The notes under the pieces: model-generated
Told to the model about the DNA's origin: nothing
The model's input: only the letters and a program-made list of their open reading frames with translations
Database searches by the model: none
Origin: Bacillota bacterium
GTDB taxonomy: Bacteria; Bacillota; Clostridia; Oscillospirales; Acutalibacteraceae
Assembly: GCA_023417635.1 (NCBI GenBank)
Contig: JAEZFF010000085.1
Location: forward strand, 1 to 11,417
Length of the DNA stretch: 11,417 bases
Direction of reading: 5' to 3'
Position numbers and translations under genes: made by a program
Shown here: one piece after another, positions 6,291 through 11,417 of the stretch
Numbering within the stretch: position 1 is the stretch's first letter
How the letters are laid out: every line of letters begins with the position of its first letter

Positions 6291-6794
6291 TTATAATTCC
6301 GTAAGAATCACGCGGCCTTCCTGCCGGGTACGCTTCATATCAATCAGCCGCTGGTTGCGGCTGCCGCGGAAACGCAGTGTCAGGTCTTTTTCTGCCAAAA
6401 GGAATGGCCCATCAATCAGCACATCTGTCTGCGCCAAAAGGGCATTGACCGCTTCATCCTGCTTTGCAAGCAGGTCTTCGTACAAAAAACCCGTGAACGT
6501 AACCACATCCAGCCCGCGTTCATGCACCATGCGCCCAAGTTCGGCAAGCGGCGCAGGCTGGCAGAACGGCTCGCCGCCGCTGAAGGTAACGCCCTTCAGC
6601 AACGGGTTTTCGCAGATTTCCTTAAAAAGCTGTTCCACGGTTACCATTTTCCCACCTTCAAAAGGATGAGTCTGTGGGTTGTGGCAGCCGGGACAGTTGT
6701 GCGGGCATCCCTGCGTAAAAACAACGTAGCGGAAACCTGGGCCGTCAACAATGGATTCCGATTCGACGCCGCAGATTCTCAGTTCACACGCCAT
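6291..6794 (-). CDS. nrdG: anaerobic ribonucleotide reductase activating protein (radical SAM) NrdG
   Basis: NrdG uses a [4Fe-4S] cluster to split S-adenosylmethionine and place the glycyl radical on NrdD. The 167-residue length is typical. The radical-SAM cysteines are C30-x3-C34-x2-C37 in QGCPHNCPGCHNP, followed by the SAM-contacting GGEP (73-76) in VTFSGGEPFCQP. The VESESIVDGPGFRYVVFTQGC lead-in to the cluster is characteristic of NrdG-type activases. The C-terminal FRGSRNQRLIDM segment also fits this family. The ATG overlaps the last 11 bp of nrdD (6784-6794), and only a weak GGGTG stands upstream, so translation probably depends on ribosomes finishing nrdD. The gene ends the operon just before a strong terminator. 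Function in the cytoplasm under anaerobic conditions is well established for the family. Confidence 0.97.
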   Translation of the reverse strand: MACELRICGVESESIVDGPGFRYVVFTQGCPHNCPGCHNPQTHPFEGGKMVTVEQLFKEICENPLLKGVTFSGGEPFCQPAPLAELGRMVHERGLDVVTFTGFLYEDLLAKQDEAVNALLAQTDVLIDGPFLLAEKDLTLRFRGSRNQRLIDMKRTRQEGRVILTEL

Positions 6795-9234
6795 GCTTCA
6801 CCCGGTCGCGTTCCTCGGCTCGCTTTGCATCGTTCCAACGGTCCATGGTACCCACAAGGTAGCCTGTAATGCGGCGGATTCTCTCAAACCCCTGGCCGCC
6901 ATCTTCTTCTTTGCGGTGGCACTTCGGGCACTCGTTGTCAATAATCCCGTTGTAGCCGCACACTGGGTCGCGGTCGACCGGATGGTTTACCGCGCCATAG
7001 CCGATGCCGCTTTCTTTCATGCAGCGGATTACAGACTCGAACGCGTCAAGGTTCTTCGTGGTGTCGCCGTCAAGCTCCACATAACTGATGTGGCCGGCAT
7101 TCGTCAGCGCGTGGTACGGCGCTTCAATCTTAATTTTCTTAAATGCGGAAATCGGGTAATAGACCGGCACATGGAACGAGTTAGTGTAGTATTCGCGGTC
7201 GGTAATGCCCGGAAGGATGCCATAGCGCTTCTTGTCAATCTTCACGAACAGACCGGAAAGGCCTTCCGCCGGTGTTGCAAGCAGTGTGAAGTTCAGGCCG
7301 GTCTTTGCGGATTCATCATCCATGCGCTTGCGCATATGGCCAATAATTTCAAGGCCGAGCTTCTGGCTTTCTTCACTCTCGCCGTGATGCTTCCCCGTAA
7401 GGGCGACAAGCGTTTCCGCAAGGCCGATAAATCCAACGGAAAGAGTGCCGTGCTTCAGCACTTCCGCGACGCTGTCGGTCGGCTGCAGTTTATCGGAGTC
7501 GAGCCAAACGCCCTGCCCCATGAGGAACGGATAGTTGTAGACCTTCTTGGAGCACTGAATCTTAAAGCGGTGCAGCAGCTGGCGGATAACAAGGTCAATG
7601 CGGTCGTCCAGCATCTTATAGAATTTTTTCACGTCATGCTTTGCTTCAATACCGAGGCGCGGCAGGTTGATGGACGTAAAGCTGAGGTTGCCGCGGCCGC
7701 AGGTCACCTCGCGATTTTTGTCGTACACATTGCCCATTACGCGGGTACGGCAGCCCATGTAGGCAACTTCTGTGTTGTAGTCGCCCGGCTTGTAGTACTG
7801 CAGGTTGTACGGCGCGTCAAGAAAGCTGAAGTTCGGGAAAAGGCGTTTTGCACTGACGCGGATTGCCAGCTTGAAAAGGTCATAGTTCGGGTCACCCGCG
7901 TTGTAGTTCACGCCCTCTTTGACCTTGAAAATCTGAACCGGGAAAATCGGCGTTTCGCCTTCGCCAAGGCCCGCTTCCGTAGCAAGCAGCAGGTTGCGCA
8001 TGGCCATGCGCCCTTCGGGTGAAGTATCGGTTCCGTAGTTCAGCGAGCTGAACGGCACCTGCGCACCGGCGCGGGAGTTCATGGTGTTCAGGTTATGCAC
8101 AAGCGCTTCCATAGACTGGTATGTGGTGCGGTTTGTAAGGCTCGTGCCGCTTTCCACTGCGAATTTGTGGGCTTCCACCGCTTCTTCGGGAAAAATATCC
8201 TCGTAGCCGCCATTGCGCTGGTGCTGCGGCAGGAAGTTGGAAAGCTTTTTGCCGTATTCTCCGACCGTACTCATGGTGATATTGGCGCCAACGCTGTCTT
8301 TCACTGCGGCAATCATCGCGTCGGCATCTTCCCGCTTCATGTTGTGGGTAATCTGAAAATACTTGGAAAGTTCTTTAAAATAGTTCCGGCAAAAAGTCTT
8401 TGCCACGCCGGGCGCCATGCAGTAATCGAAGTTCGGGATGCTCTGGCCGCCGTGCATTTCATTCTGGTTTGCCTGAATGGCAATGCAGGCAAGGGCGGTA
8501 TAAGAGCTGATGTCCTGCGGCTCGCGGAGGGTTCCATGACCGGTGCAGAAGCCGCCTTTGAAGAGCTTCAGCAGGTCAATCTGGCAGCAGGTTTCCGTCA
8601 GCATATAGAAATCTTCGTCATGAATATGAATATCGCCGCCCACATGAGCCTTGGAGATATCTTTCGGCAGGATGTAGTTGTTGATGTAATATTTTGAACC
8701 TTCGGAGCCGTACTTCAGCATGGTTCCCATGGCGGTGTCAGCGTCAATGTTCGCGTTTTCACGCTTCATGTCAATATCCTTGGCGTCGCGGAAGGTCAGC
8801 TGGCGGTAAATGTCCATCAGGTCGCCTTCGGCCTGGCGCATTTTTGCATGCTCTGCACGGTAAAGGATATATGCCTTAGCGGTTTTCGCAAGGTCATGCG
8901 AAATCAGCCGCTCTTCCACGGCATCCTGTACCTGCTCAACCGTTGGGATTTTACGGTTGGCAACCTGTGCTGAAACTTCTTCCGCAAGTTTGTCCAGGTT
9001 TGCTTCGGAAATTTCCTCGTCTTCTACGGCGGAATTTGCACGGGCGATTGCACTGCGAATTTTCTTCACATCGAAATCCACCACAGCACCATTCCTCTTA
9101 CGGATCTTTGCTGCCTCATGGGCACAGGCTTCAGCCTCTTCCGGCTCCTTTGCCGCAGAAACCTCCGGTGCCTTTTCAGCTGCTTGATTCACAGTTTTCT
9201 CTGCAGACGTTTCAGGTACTTTTCTCGCTTTCAT
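6784..9234 (-). CDS. nrdD: class III anaerobic ribonucleoside-triphosphate reductase NrdD
   Basis: NrdD reduces ribonucleoside triphosphates to deoxy forms without oxygen, using a glycyl radical. The 816 residues hold a low-complexity A/E/K-rich lead (1-41), an ATP-cone (about 43-133) that senses ATP/dATP, and the ten-stranded catalytic barrel. Likely key residues are the Cys pair C216/C217 (TETCCQID), C495 in MGCRTRV as the probable thiyl-radical cysteine, and the radical glycine G791 in RITGYL near the C-terminus. The C-terminal metal site shows C759, C769 and C772, but the place where a fourth cysteine might be expected is Asp756 (HPVDRDPVCGY). The ATG start has no well-placed ribosome binding site (AAAGGA is 13 nt away), and a five-codon frame overlaps it. 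nrdG overlaps the 3' end. Regulation is probably by NrdR through two boxes upstream of and overlapping the promoter. Confidence 0.97.
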   Translation of the reverse strand: MKARKVPETSAEKTVNQAAEKAPEVSAAKEPEEAEACAHEAAKIRKRNGAVVDFDVKKIRSAIARANSAVEDEEISEANLDKLAEEVSAQVANRKIPTVEQVQDAVEERLISHDLAKTAKAYILYRAEHAKMRQAEGDLMDIYRQLTFRDAKDIDMKRENANIDADTAMGTMLKYGSEGSKYYINNYILPKDISKAHVGGDIHIHDEDFYMLTETCCQIDLLKLFKGGFCTGHGTLREPQDISSYTALACIAIQANQNEMHGGQSIPNFDYCMAPGVAKTFCRNYFKELSKYFQITHNMKREDADAMIAAVKDSVGANITMSTVGEYGKKLSNFLPQHQRNGGYEDIFPEEAVEAHKFAVESGTSLTNRTTYQSMEALVHNLNTMNSRAGAQVPFSSLNYGTDTSPEGRMAMRNLLLATEAGLGEGETPIFPVQIFKVKEGVNYNAGDPNYDLFKLAIRVSAKRLFPNFSFLDAPYNLQYYKPGDYNTEVAYMGCRTRVMGNVYDKNREVTCGRGNLSFTSINLPRLGIEAKHDVKKFYKMLDDRIDLVIRQLLHRFKIQCSKKVYNYPFLMGQGVWLDSDKLQPTDSVAEVLKHGTLSVGFIGLAETLVALTGKHHGESEESQKLGLEIIGHMRKRMDDESAKTGLNFTLLATPAEGLSGLFVKIDKKRYGILPGITDREYYTNSFHVPVYYPISAFKKIKIEAPYHALTNAGHISYVELDGDTTKNLDAFESVIRCMKESGIGYGAVNHPVDRDPVCGYNGIIDNECPKCHRKEEDGGQGFERIRRITGYLVGTMDRWNDAKRAEERDRVKHGV

Positions 9235-9248
9235 TTGATGTACAGCAT
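9231..9248 (-). other. possible five-codon mini-ORF overlapping the nrdD start
   Basis: ATG at 9246-9248 opens a frame reading MLYIK that stops at TGA 9231-9233, sharing ATGA with the nrdD start codon. A weak GGGG (9254-9257) is 5 nt upstream. If translated it could deliver ribosomes to nrdD, whose own start lacks a well-spaced binding site. It may equally be a coincidence. Confidence 0.25.
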
Positions 9249-9276
9249 CCTTTCCCCACTAAATATTTTATAAACT

Positions 9277-9294
9277 GGACCGAAACTCCGGTCC
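9277..9294 (-). promoter_or_regulatory. GC-rich hairpin in the nrdD leader
   Basis: GGACCG and CGGTCC form a perfect 6-bp stem with a 6-nt loop, about 43 nt upstream of nrdD. What follows on the minus strand (AGTTTATAAAAT) is not a clean U-tract, so it is probably an mRNA leader structure rather than a terminator. Confidence 0.4.
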
Positions 9295-9325
9295 GTAAAA
9301 CTCGTATTTTTTTATTTTTCCGCAC

Positions 9326-9382
9326 AAAAATGCGGTATAATCTGCTGCTTCCGGAATTGCAGGCAAACAGAATTATACCGCA
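9326..9382 (-). terminator. terminator of the aldo/keto reductase transcript, overlapping the nrdD promoter
   Basis: On the minus strand TGCGGTATAATTCTG (9368-9382) pairs with CAGATTATACCGCA (9331-9344): 11 bp, one bulged base, then 3 bp, with a 23-nt loop that contains a further CTGC/GCAG pair. TTTTTG follows directly. It lies about 150 nt past the aldo/keto reductase stop. Its 5' arm contains the TATAAT of the nrdD promoter. Confidence 0.7.
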
Positions 9383-9400
9383 CTGCTTTTGAAAAGTCAA
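9372..9400 (-). promoter_or_regulatory. near-consensus promoter of nrdD-nrdG
   Basis: TTGACT (9395-9400) and a perfect TATAAT (9372-9377) are spaced exactly 17 bp apart, the best promoter match in the window. The predicted start is near 9365, giving a leader of about 130 nt. One NrdR-type box overlaps the -35 and a second lies just upstream. Confidence 0.85.
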
Positions 9401-9413
9401 CTACATTTTGAAA
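9398..9413. promoter_or_regulatory. NrdR-type box, promoter-proximal copy
   Basis: The core CTACATTTTG (9401-9410) fits the known NrdR-box core CwAtATaTwG at 8 of 10 places. It overlaps the -35 hexamer by 3 bp and begins exactly 31 bp from the other box, the spacing known for paired NrdR sites. Confidence 0.65.
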
Positions 9414-9428
9414 CAATAAATTGTCTCA

Positions 9429-9444
9429 GCACTATATATTGTAT
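9429..9444. promoter_or_regulatory. NrdR-type box, promoter-distal copy
   Basis: The core CTATATATTG (9432-9441) matches all 10 places of the NrdR-box core. NrdR is the ATP-cone repressor of ribonucleotide reductase genes and binds paired boxes. The pairing, the spacing and the nrdD target make this a strong assignment even though nrdR itself is not in the window. Confidence 0.8.
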
Positions 9445-9534
9445 TGTTTGTGAATATGTCCCGCAGCGGCGGAATGCCCGGCGCTATCGGGATTTTCTGC
9501 TCTGCAGCCCAAAAAGCAGGTACGGTAAAAAAAT

Positions 9535-10551
9535 TTATTTACCCACTATATTGTCGATTTCGTTCTGCTCTTCTTCGCTGAAAGAAGTATTTTTAAGGCA
9601 TCCAATGTTTTCATCGAGCTGCTCCGGGCGGCTTGCTCCCACGAGCACGCTTGCCATCGTTTGCTCACGCAGAACCCAGCTCAGGGCAAACTGTGCCATC
9701 GTCTGGCCGCGCTGTTCCGCAATCTTGCCGAGGCGACCGACTTTTTCCACCAGTTCGGGCGTAATATCTTTCCGGCTGAGAAACATCGATTTTCCGGAAG
9801 CGCGCGAACCTTCTGGAATACCGTGGCTGTACTTTCCTGTCAGGCGGCCCTGCGCAAGCGGGCTGTACGCCGTCATGCCAAAGCCGCACTGCTCTGCTGT
9901 TTTGAAAAGACCGCCGCGTTCCGGCCTGCGGTCAAGCAGGTTGTAGCATGACTGGCAAATCAGGCAGGGAACACCCATGCCGCGCAGAATTGCCGCTGCT
10001 TTCTCGGCTCCTTCCGCGGAATAATTTGAGATACCGGCATAAAGGGCCTTGCCGCTTTTAACAGCGTCAGCCAGCGCACCCATCGTTTCCTCAAGGGGCG
10101 TTTCCGGGTCCATGCGGTGGTGGTAGAAAATATCAACGTAGTCAATCCCCATGCGCTTCAGGCTCTGATCAAGGCTGGCAAGGAGATATTTGCGTGAACC
10201 CCAGTCTCCGTAAGGGCCGGGCCACATGGTGTAGCCCGCCTTTGTTGTAATCACCATCTCGTCGCGGTAGGGATGCATATCCTCTTTCATCAGACGGCCG
10301 AAGGTCTCTTCCGCCGAACCGGATGGCGGGCCGTAATTGTTGGCAAGGTCGAAGACCGTTATGCCGAGATCGAACGCATGGCGAACAACAGCGCGGCAGT
10401 TTTCGTAACTGTCGTACCCGCCGAAGTTCTGCCACAGGCCAAGGGAAACGGCGCTCATTTTCAGCCCGCTTTTTCCCACGCGGCGGTACTGCATGGTATT
10501 GTAGCGCTCATCCCTCGCTACATAAGGTTCAACTAGCATTTTTCGTTCCAT
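9535..10551 (-). CDS. mgrA: aldo/keto reductase of the YghZ/MgrA (AKR14) type
   Basis: This 338-residue cytoplasmic NADPH-dependent reductase closely resembles E. coli YghZ, which reduces L-glyceraldehyde 3-phosphate and also methylglyoxal, so a role in clearing reactive aldehydes or sugar-phosphate by-products is likely. The catalytic tetrad is visible: Asp68 (FDLANNYG), Tyr73, Lys104 (ITTKAGY) and His145 (FYHHRMD). Family hallmarks are QYRRVGKSGL near 21-30, NNYGPPSGSAEE, MWPGPYGDWGSRKYLLASLDQSLKRMG around 109-135, and the cofactor-binding VGASRPEQLDEN (304-315). The ATG start has AAAGG at a 9-nt spacing, and its 19-residue lead before MQYRR is normal for the group. It follows queH after 65 bp with no terminator between, so the two may share a transcript. 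The substrate in this organism is not shown by the sequence. Confidence 0.94.
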   Translation of the reverse strand: MERKMLVEPYVARDERYNTMQYRRVGKSGLKMSAVSLGLWQNFGGYDSYENCRAVVRHAFDLGITVFDLANNYGPPSGSAEETFGRLMKEDMHPYRDEMVITTKAGYTMWPGPYGDWGSRKYLLASLDQSLKRMGIDYVDIFYHHRMDPETPLEETMGALADAVKSGKALYAGISNYSAEGAEKAAAILRGMGVPCLICQSCYNLLDRRPERGGLFKTAEQCGFGMTAYSPLAQGRLTGKYSHGIPEGSRASGKSMFLSRKDITPELVEKVGRLGKIAEQRGQTMAQFALSWVLREQTMASVLVGASRPEQLDENIGCLKNTSFSEEEQNEIDNIVGK

Positions 10552-10616
10552 ATCATCATGCCTTTCTGTTTTTCAGCCCATGTTTCGGGCGTAGTCATTT
10601 CCATTACGGGCAGGAT
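10552..10616. other. short spacer between queH and the aldo/keto reductase gene
   Basis: A GCCC/CGGGC inverted repeat (10576-10591) is present but on the minus strand it is followed by TGAAAAAC, so it is not a convincing terminator. I find no strong promoter, which supports co-transcription. Confidence 0.45.
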
Positions 10617-11261
10617 TTATTCGGGAATGCGGTTTTCCTCCGCTTGCTTTTCTTTCTCTTCTTGTTTTGAAAATACGCATCCGCAGTAATTCTGGCGGTA
10701 AAGGCCATAAACACGCGAAAGCTCAATGGAGCGCAGATACCCGTTCCGCTTTTTGAAATCGGAGTGCAGGTACTTGACCCCATACTGCTTTTCCAACTGT
10801 GCACCGATAGCGTTAAGCCGCTGAGCGTCCTTGTACGGGCTGAGCGAGAGGGTGGTAGTAAACCATTCAAAACCGTTTTTCTGCGCGTACGCGGCCGATT
10901 CCTCCAACCGCAGACGGTAGCAAAGCGTGCATCGCTCCCCGCGCTCGGGGTCGCCTTCGTGCCCTTTTGCCATTTGGAAAAAGTGTTCGGGGTCGTACCG
11001 GCCTTCGGCGAACTGCACCGGGTATTTTGTCGGAAGCTCGGCAATCAGGCGCTGAACTTCCGCTGTGCGCTTGCGGTACTCTTCTTCCGGGAAAATATTT
11101 GGGTTATAGTAAAACAGCGTAATGCGGAAATACTGCGAAAGATATTCCAGCACATAGCTGCTGCACGGGGCGCAGCACGCGTGCAGCAAAAGCGTCGGTG
11201 CGCTTCCGTTCAGTTCCTTGATGGTTTGATCCAGCACTTTTTGGTAATTCACATTCTGCAC
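10617..11261 (-). CDS. queH: epoxyqueuosine reductase QueH
   Basis: QueH carries out the last step of queuosine synthesis, reducing epoxyqueuosine to queuosine at the wobble position of tRNAs with GUN anticodons. It replaces the unrelated, cobalamin-dependent QueG in many anaerobes. The 214-residue protein shows the family's cysteine motifs: C29, C30 and C33 in LLLHACCAPCSSYVLEYL, C111 and C114 in GERCTLCYRLRLEESA, and C193/C195 in YCGC. Several of these bind the iron-sulfur cluster and the extra iron. FYYNPNIFPEEEY and TTTLSLSPYKD are further signatures. The C-terminal tail (about 198-214) is Lys/Glu-rich and probably disordered. The start is GTG at 11259-11261, with GGGAGGGG upstream at a slightly long spacing; the frame stays open to the window edge but has no earlier start codon inside the window, and family members begin at about this point. 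Confidence 0.95.
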   Translation of the reverse strand: MQNVNYQKVLDQTIKELNGSAPTLLLHACCAPCSSYVLEYLSQYFRITLFYYNPNIFPEEEYRKRTAEVQRLIAELPTKYPVQFAEGRYDPEHFFQMAKGHEGDPERGERCTLCYRLRLEESAAYAQKNGFEWFTTTLSLSPYKDAQRLNAIGAQLEKQYGVKYLHSDFKKRNGYLRSIELSRVYGLYRQNYCGCVFSKQEEKEKQAEENRIPE

Positions 11262-11417
11262 GGTTCTTTTCCCCTCCCAGTTCTCAAGAAACTTTGCGAA
11301 AATTATGGACTCCCCAAGGGCCGGCTGGGAATGTGCGAAGCCGAAACGGTTTGGGGGTAACGCAAGGCGCGCCGCGTCAGCGAGTGCGCCGCATGGGGCC
11401 CTGATTTCAGTGCAGGC
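11262..11417. other. GC-rich right flank, no gene recognised
   Basis: The 156 bp upstream of queH include its ribosome binding site and a possible -10 (CATAAT near 11306) without a matching -35. The outer part is GC-rich with a GGCGC/GCGCC inverted repeat (11366-11390). The queH frame is open across all of it, but without a start codon or a recognisable domain. It could belong to a feature outside the window. Confidence 0.4.

Larger units (their letters stand above)
9235..9534. other. 300-bp regulatory region between aldo/keto reductase and nrdD
   Basis: The region holds the two NrdR boxes, the nrdD promoter, the terminator that overlaps it, and a leader with several possible hairpins. Between 9445 and 9534 I see only a small GC-rich inverted repeat (CCCG/CGGG near 9477-9491) without a U-tract for the minus strand, and no gene. 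Confidence 0.75.

Noticed and set aside
6751..8022. Plus-strand frame of 423 residues opposite nrdD
   Set aside because: It is antisense to a clear, complete nrdD with intact motifs. Its translation shows no known domain and its length follows from the codon bias of nrdD on the other strand.
9477..9491. CCCG/CGGG inverted repeat as a plus-strand terminator
   Set aside because: Only 4 bp of stem with a weak ATTTTC tail, and no plus-strand gene that would need it.
10576..10591. Terminator between queH and the aldo/keto reductase gene
   Set aside because: The GCCC/GGGC stem is short and is followed by A-rich, not U-rich, sequence on the minus strand.

Overview
The window looks like chromosomal DNA of a strictly or largely anaerobic Gram-positive bacterium of the class Clostridia. 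The best guess is an Oscillospiraceae/Ruminococcaceae-type fermenter; the genus cannot be set from the sequence alone. The reasons are an oxygen-sensitive class III ribonucleotide reductase, a PcsB/CwlO-like FtsEX–hydrolase set, QueH-type queuosine synthesis, AGGAGG-type ribosome binding sites with some TTG/GTG starts, and AT-rich intergenic DNA. All nine convincing genes lie on the minus strand, so transcription runs from right to left.

Layout from right (upstream) to left. (1) 11262-11417: GC-rich flank with no recognised gene. (2) queH (epoxyqueuosine reductase) and an AKR14-type aldo/keto reductase, probably co-transcribed, ending in a long intrinsic terminator at 9326-9382. (3) nrdD-nrdG, the anaerobic ribonucleotide reductase and its radical-SAM activase, with overlapping ends. 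A near-consensus promoter and two NrdR-type boxes 31 bp apart lie upstream, and a strong terminator at 6233-6273 follows. (4) A secreted sedolisin-like (S53) peptidase with its own extended -10 promoter, a leader of about 140 nt holding a hairpin, and a strong terminator. (5) A PucR/CdaR-type regulator with a good promoter and a terminator. (6) ftsE-ftsX-M23 hydrolase, three overlapping genes for an ABC-type complex that controls a cell-wall amidase/endopeptidase during division or growth. (7) A terminator at 364-395, and then a 102-bp tandem repeat array that runs off the left edge.

How the parts work together. FtsE (ATPase), FtsX (membrane part) and the exported coiled-coil M23 protein form one machine; overlapping reading frames probably couple their translation. 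NrdG installs the glycyl radical in NrdD, so the two genes form one functional unit for anaerobic dNTP supply, and the tandem NrdR boxes suggest repression by NrdR. The regulator, the peptidase and the aldo/keto reductase have no clear functional link to their neighbours.

I see no phage, transposon, CRISPR, toxin-antitoxin or defence genes, and no clearly new multi-gene system. The points most worth a second look are the 102-bp repeat array, the compact promoter/terminator/NrdR-box region ahead of nrdD, the sedolisin that lacks a propeptide and has a structured leader, and the terminator-like hairpin directly downstream of a possible promoter ahead of ftsE. No database search was possible, so family calls rest on recognised motifs and remembered family patterns.
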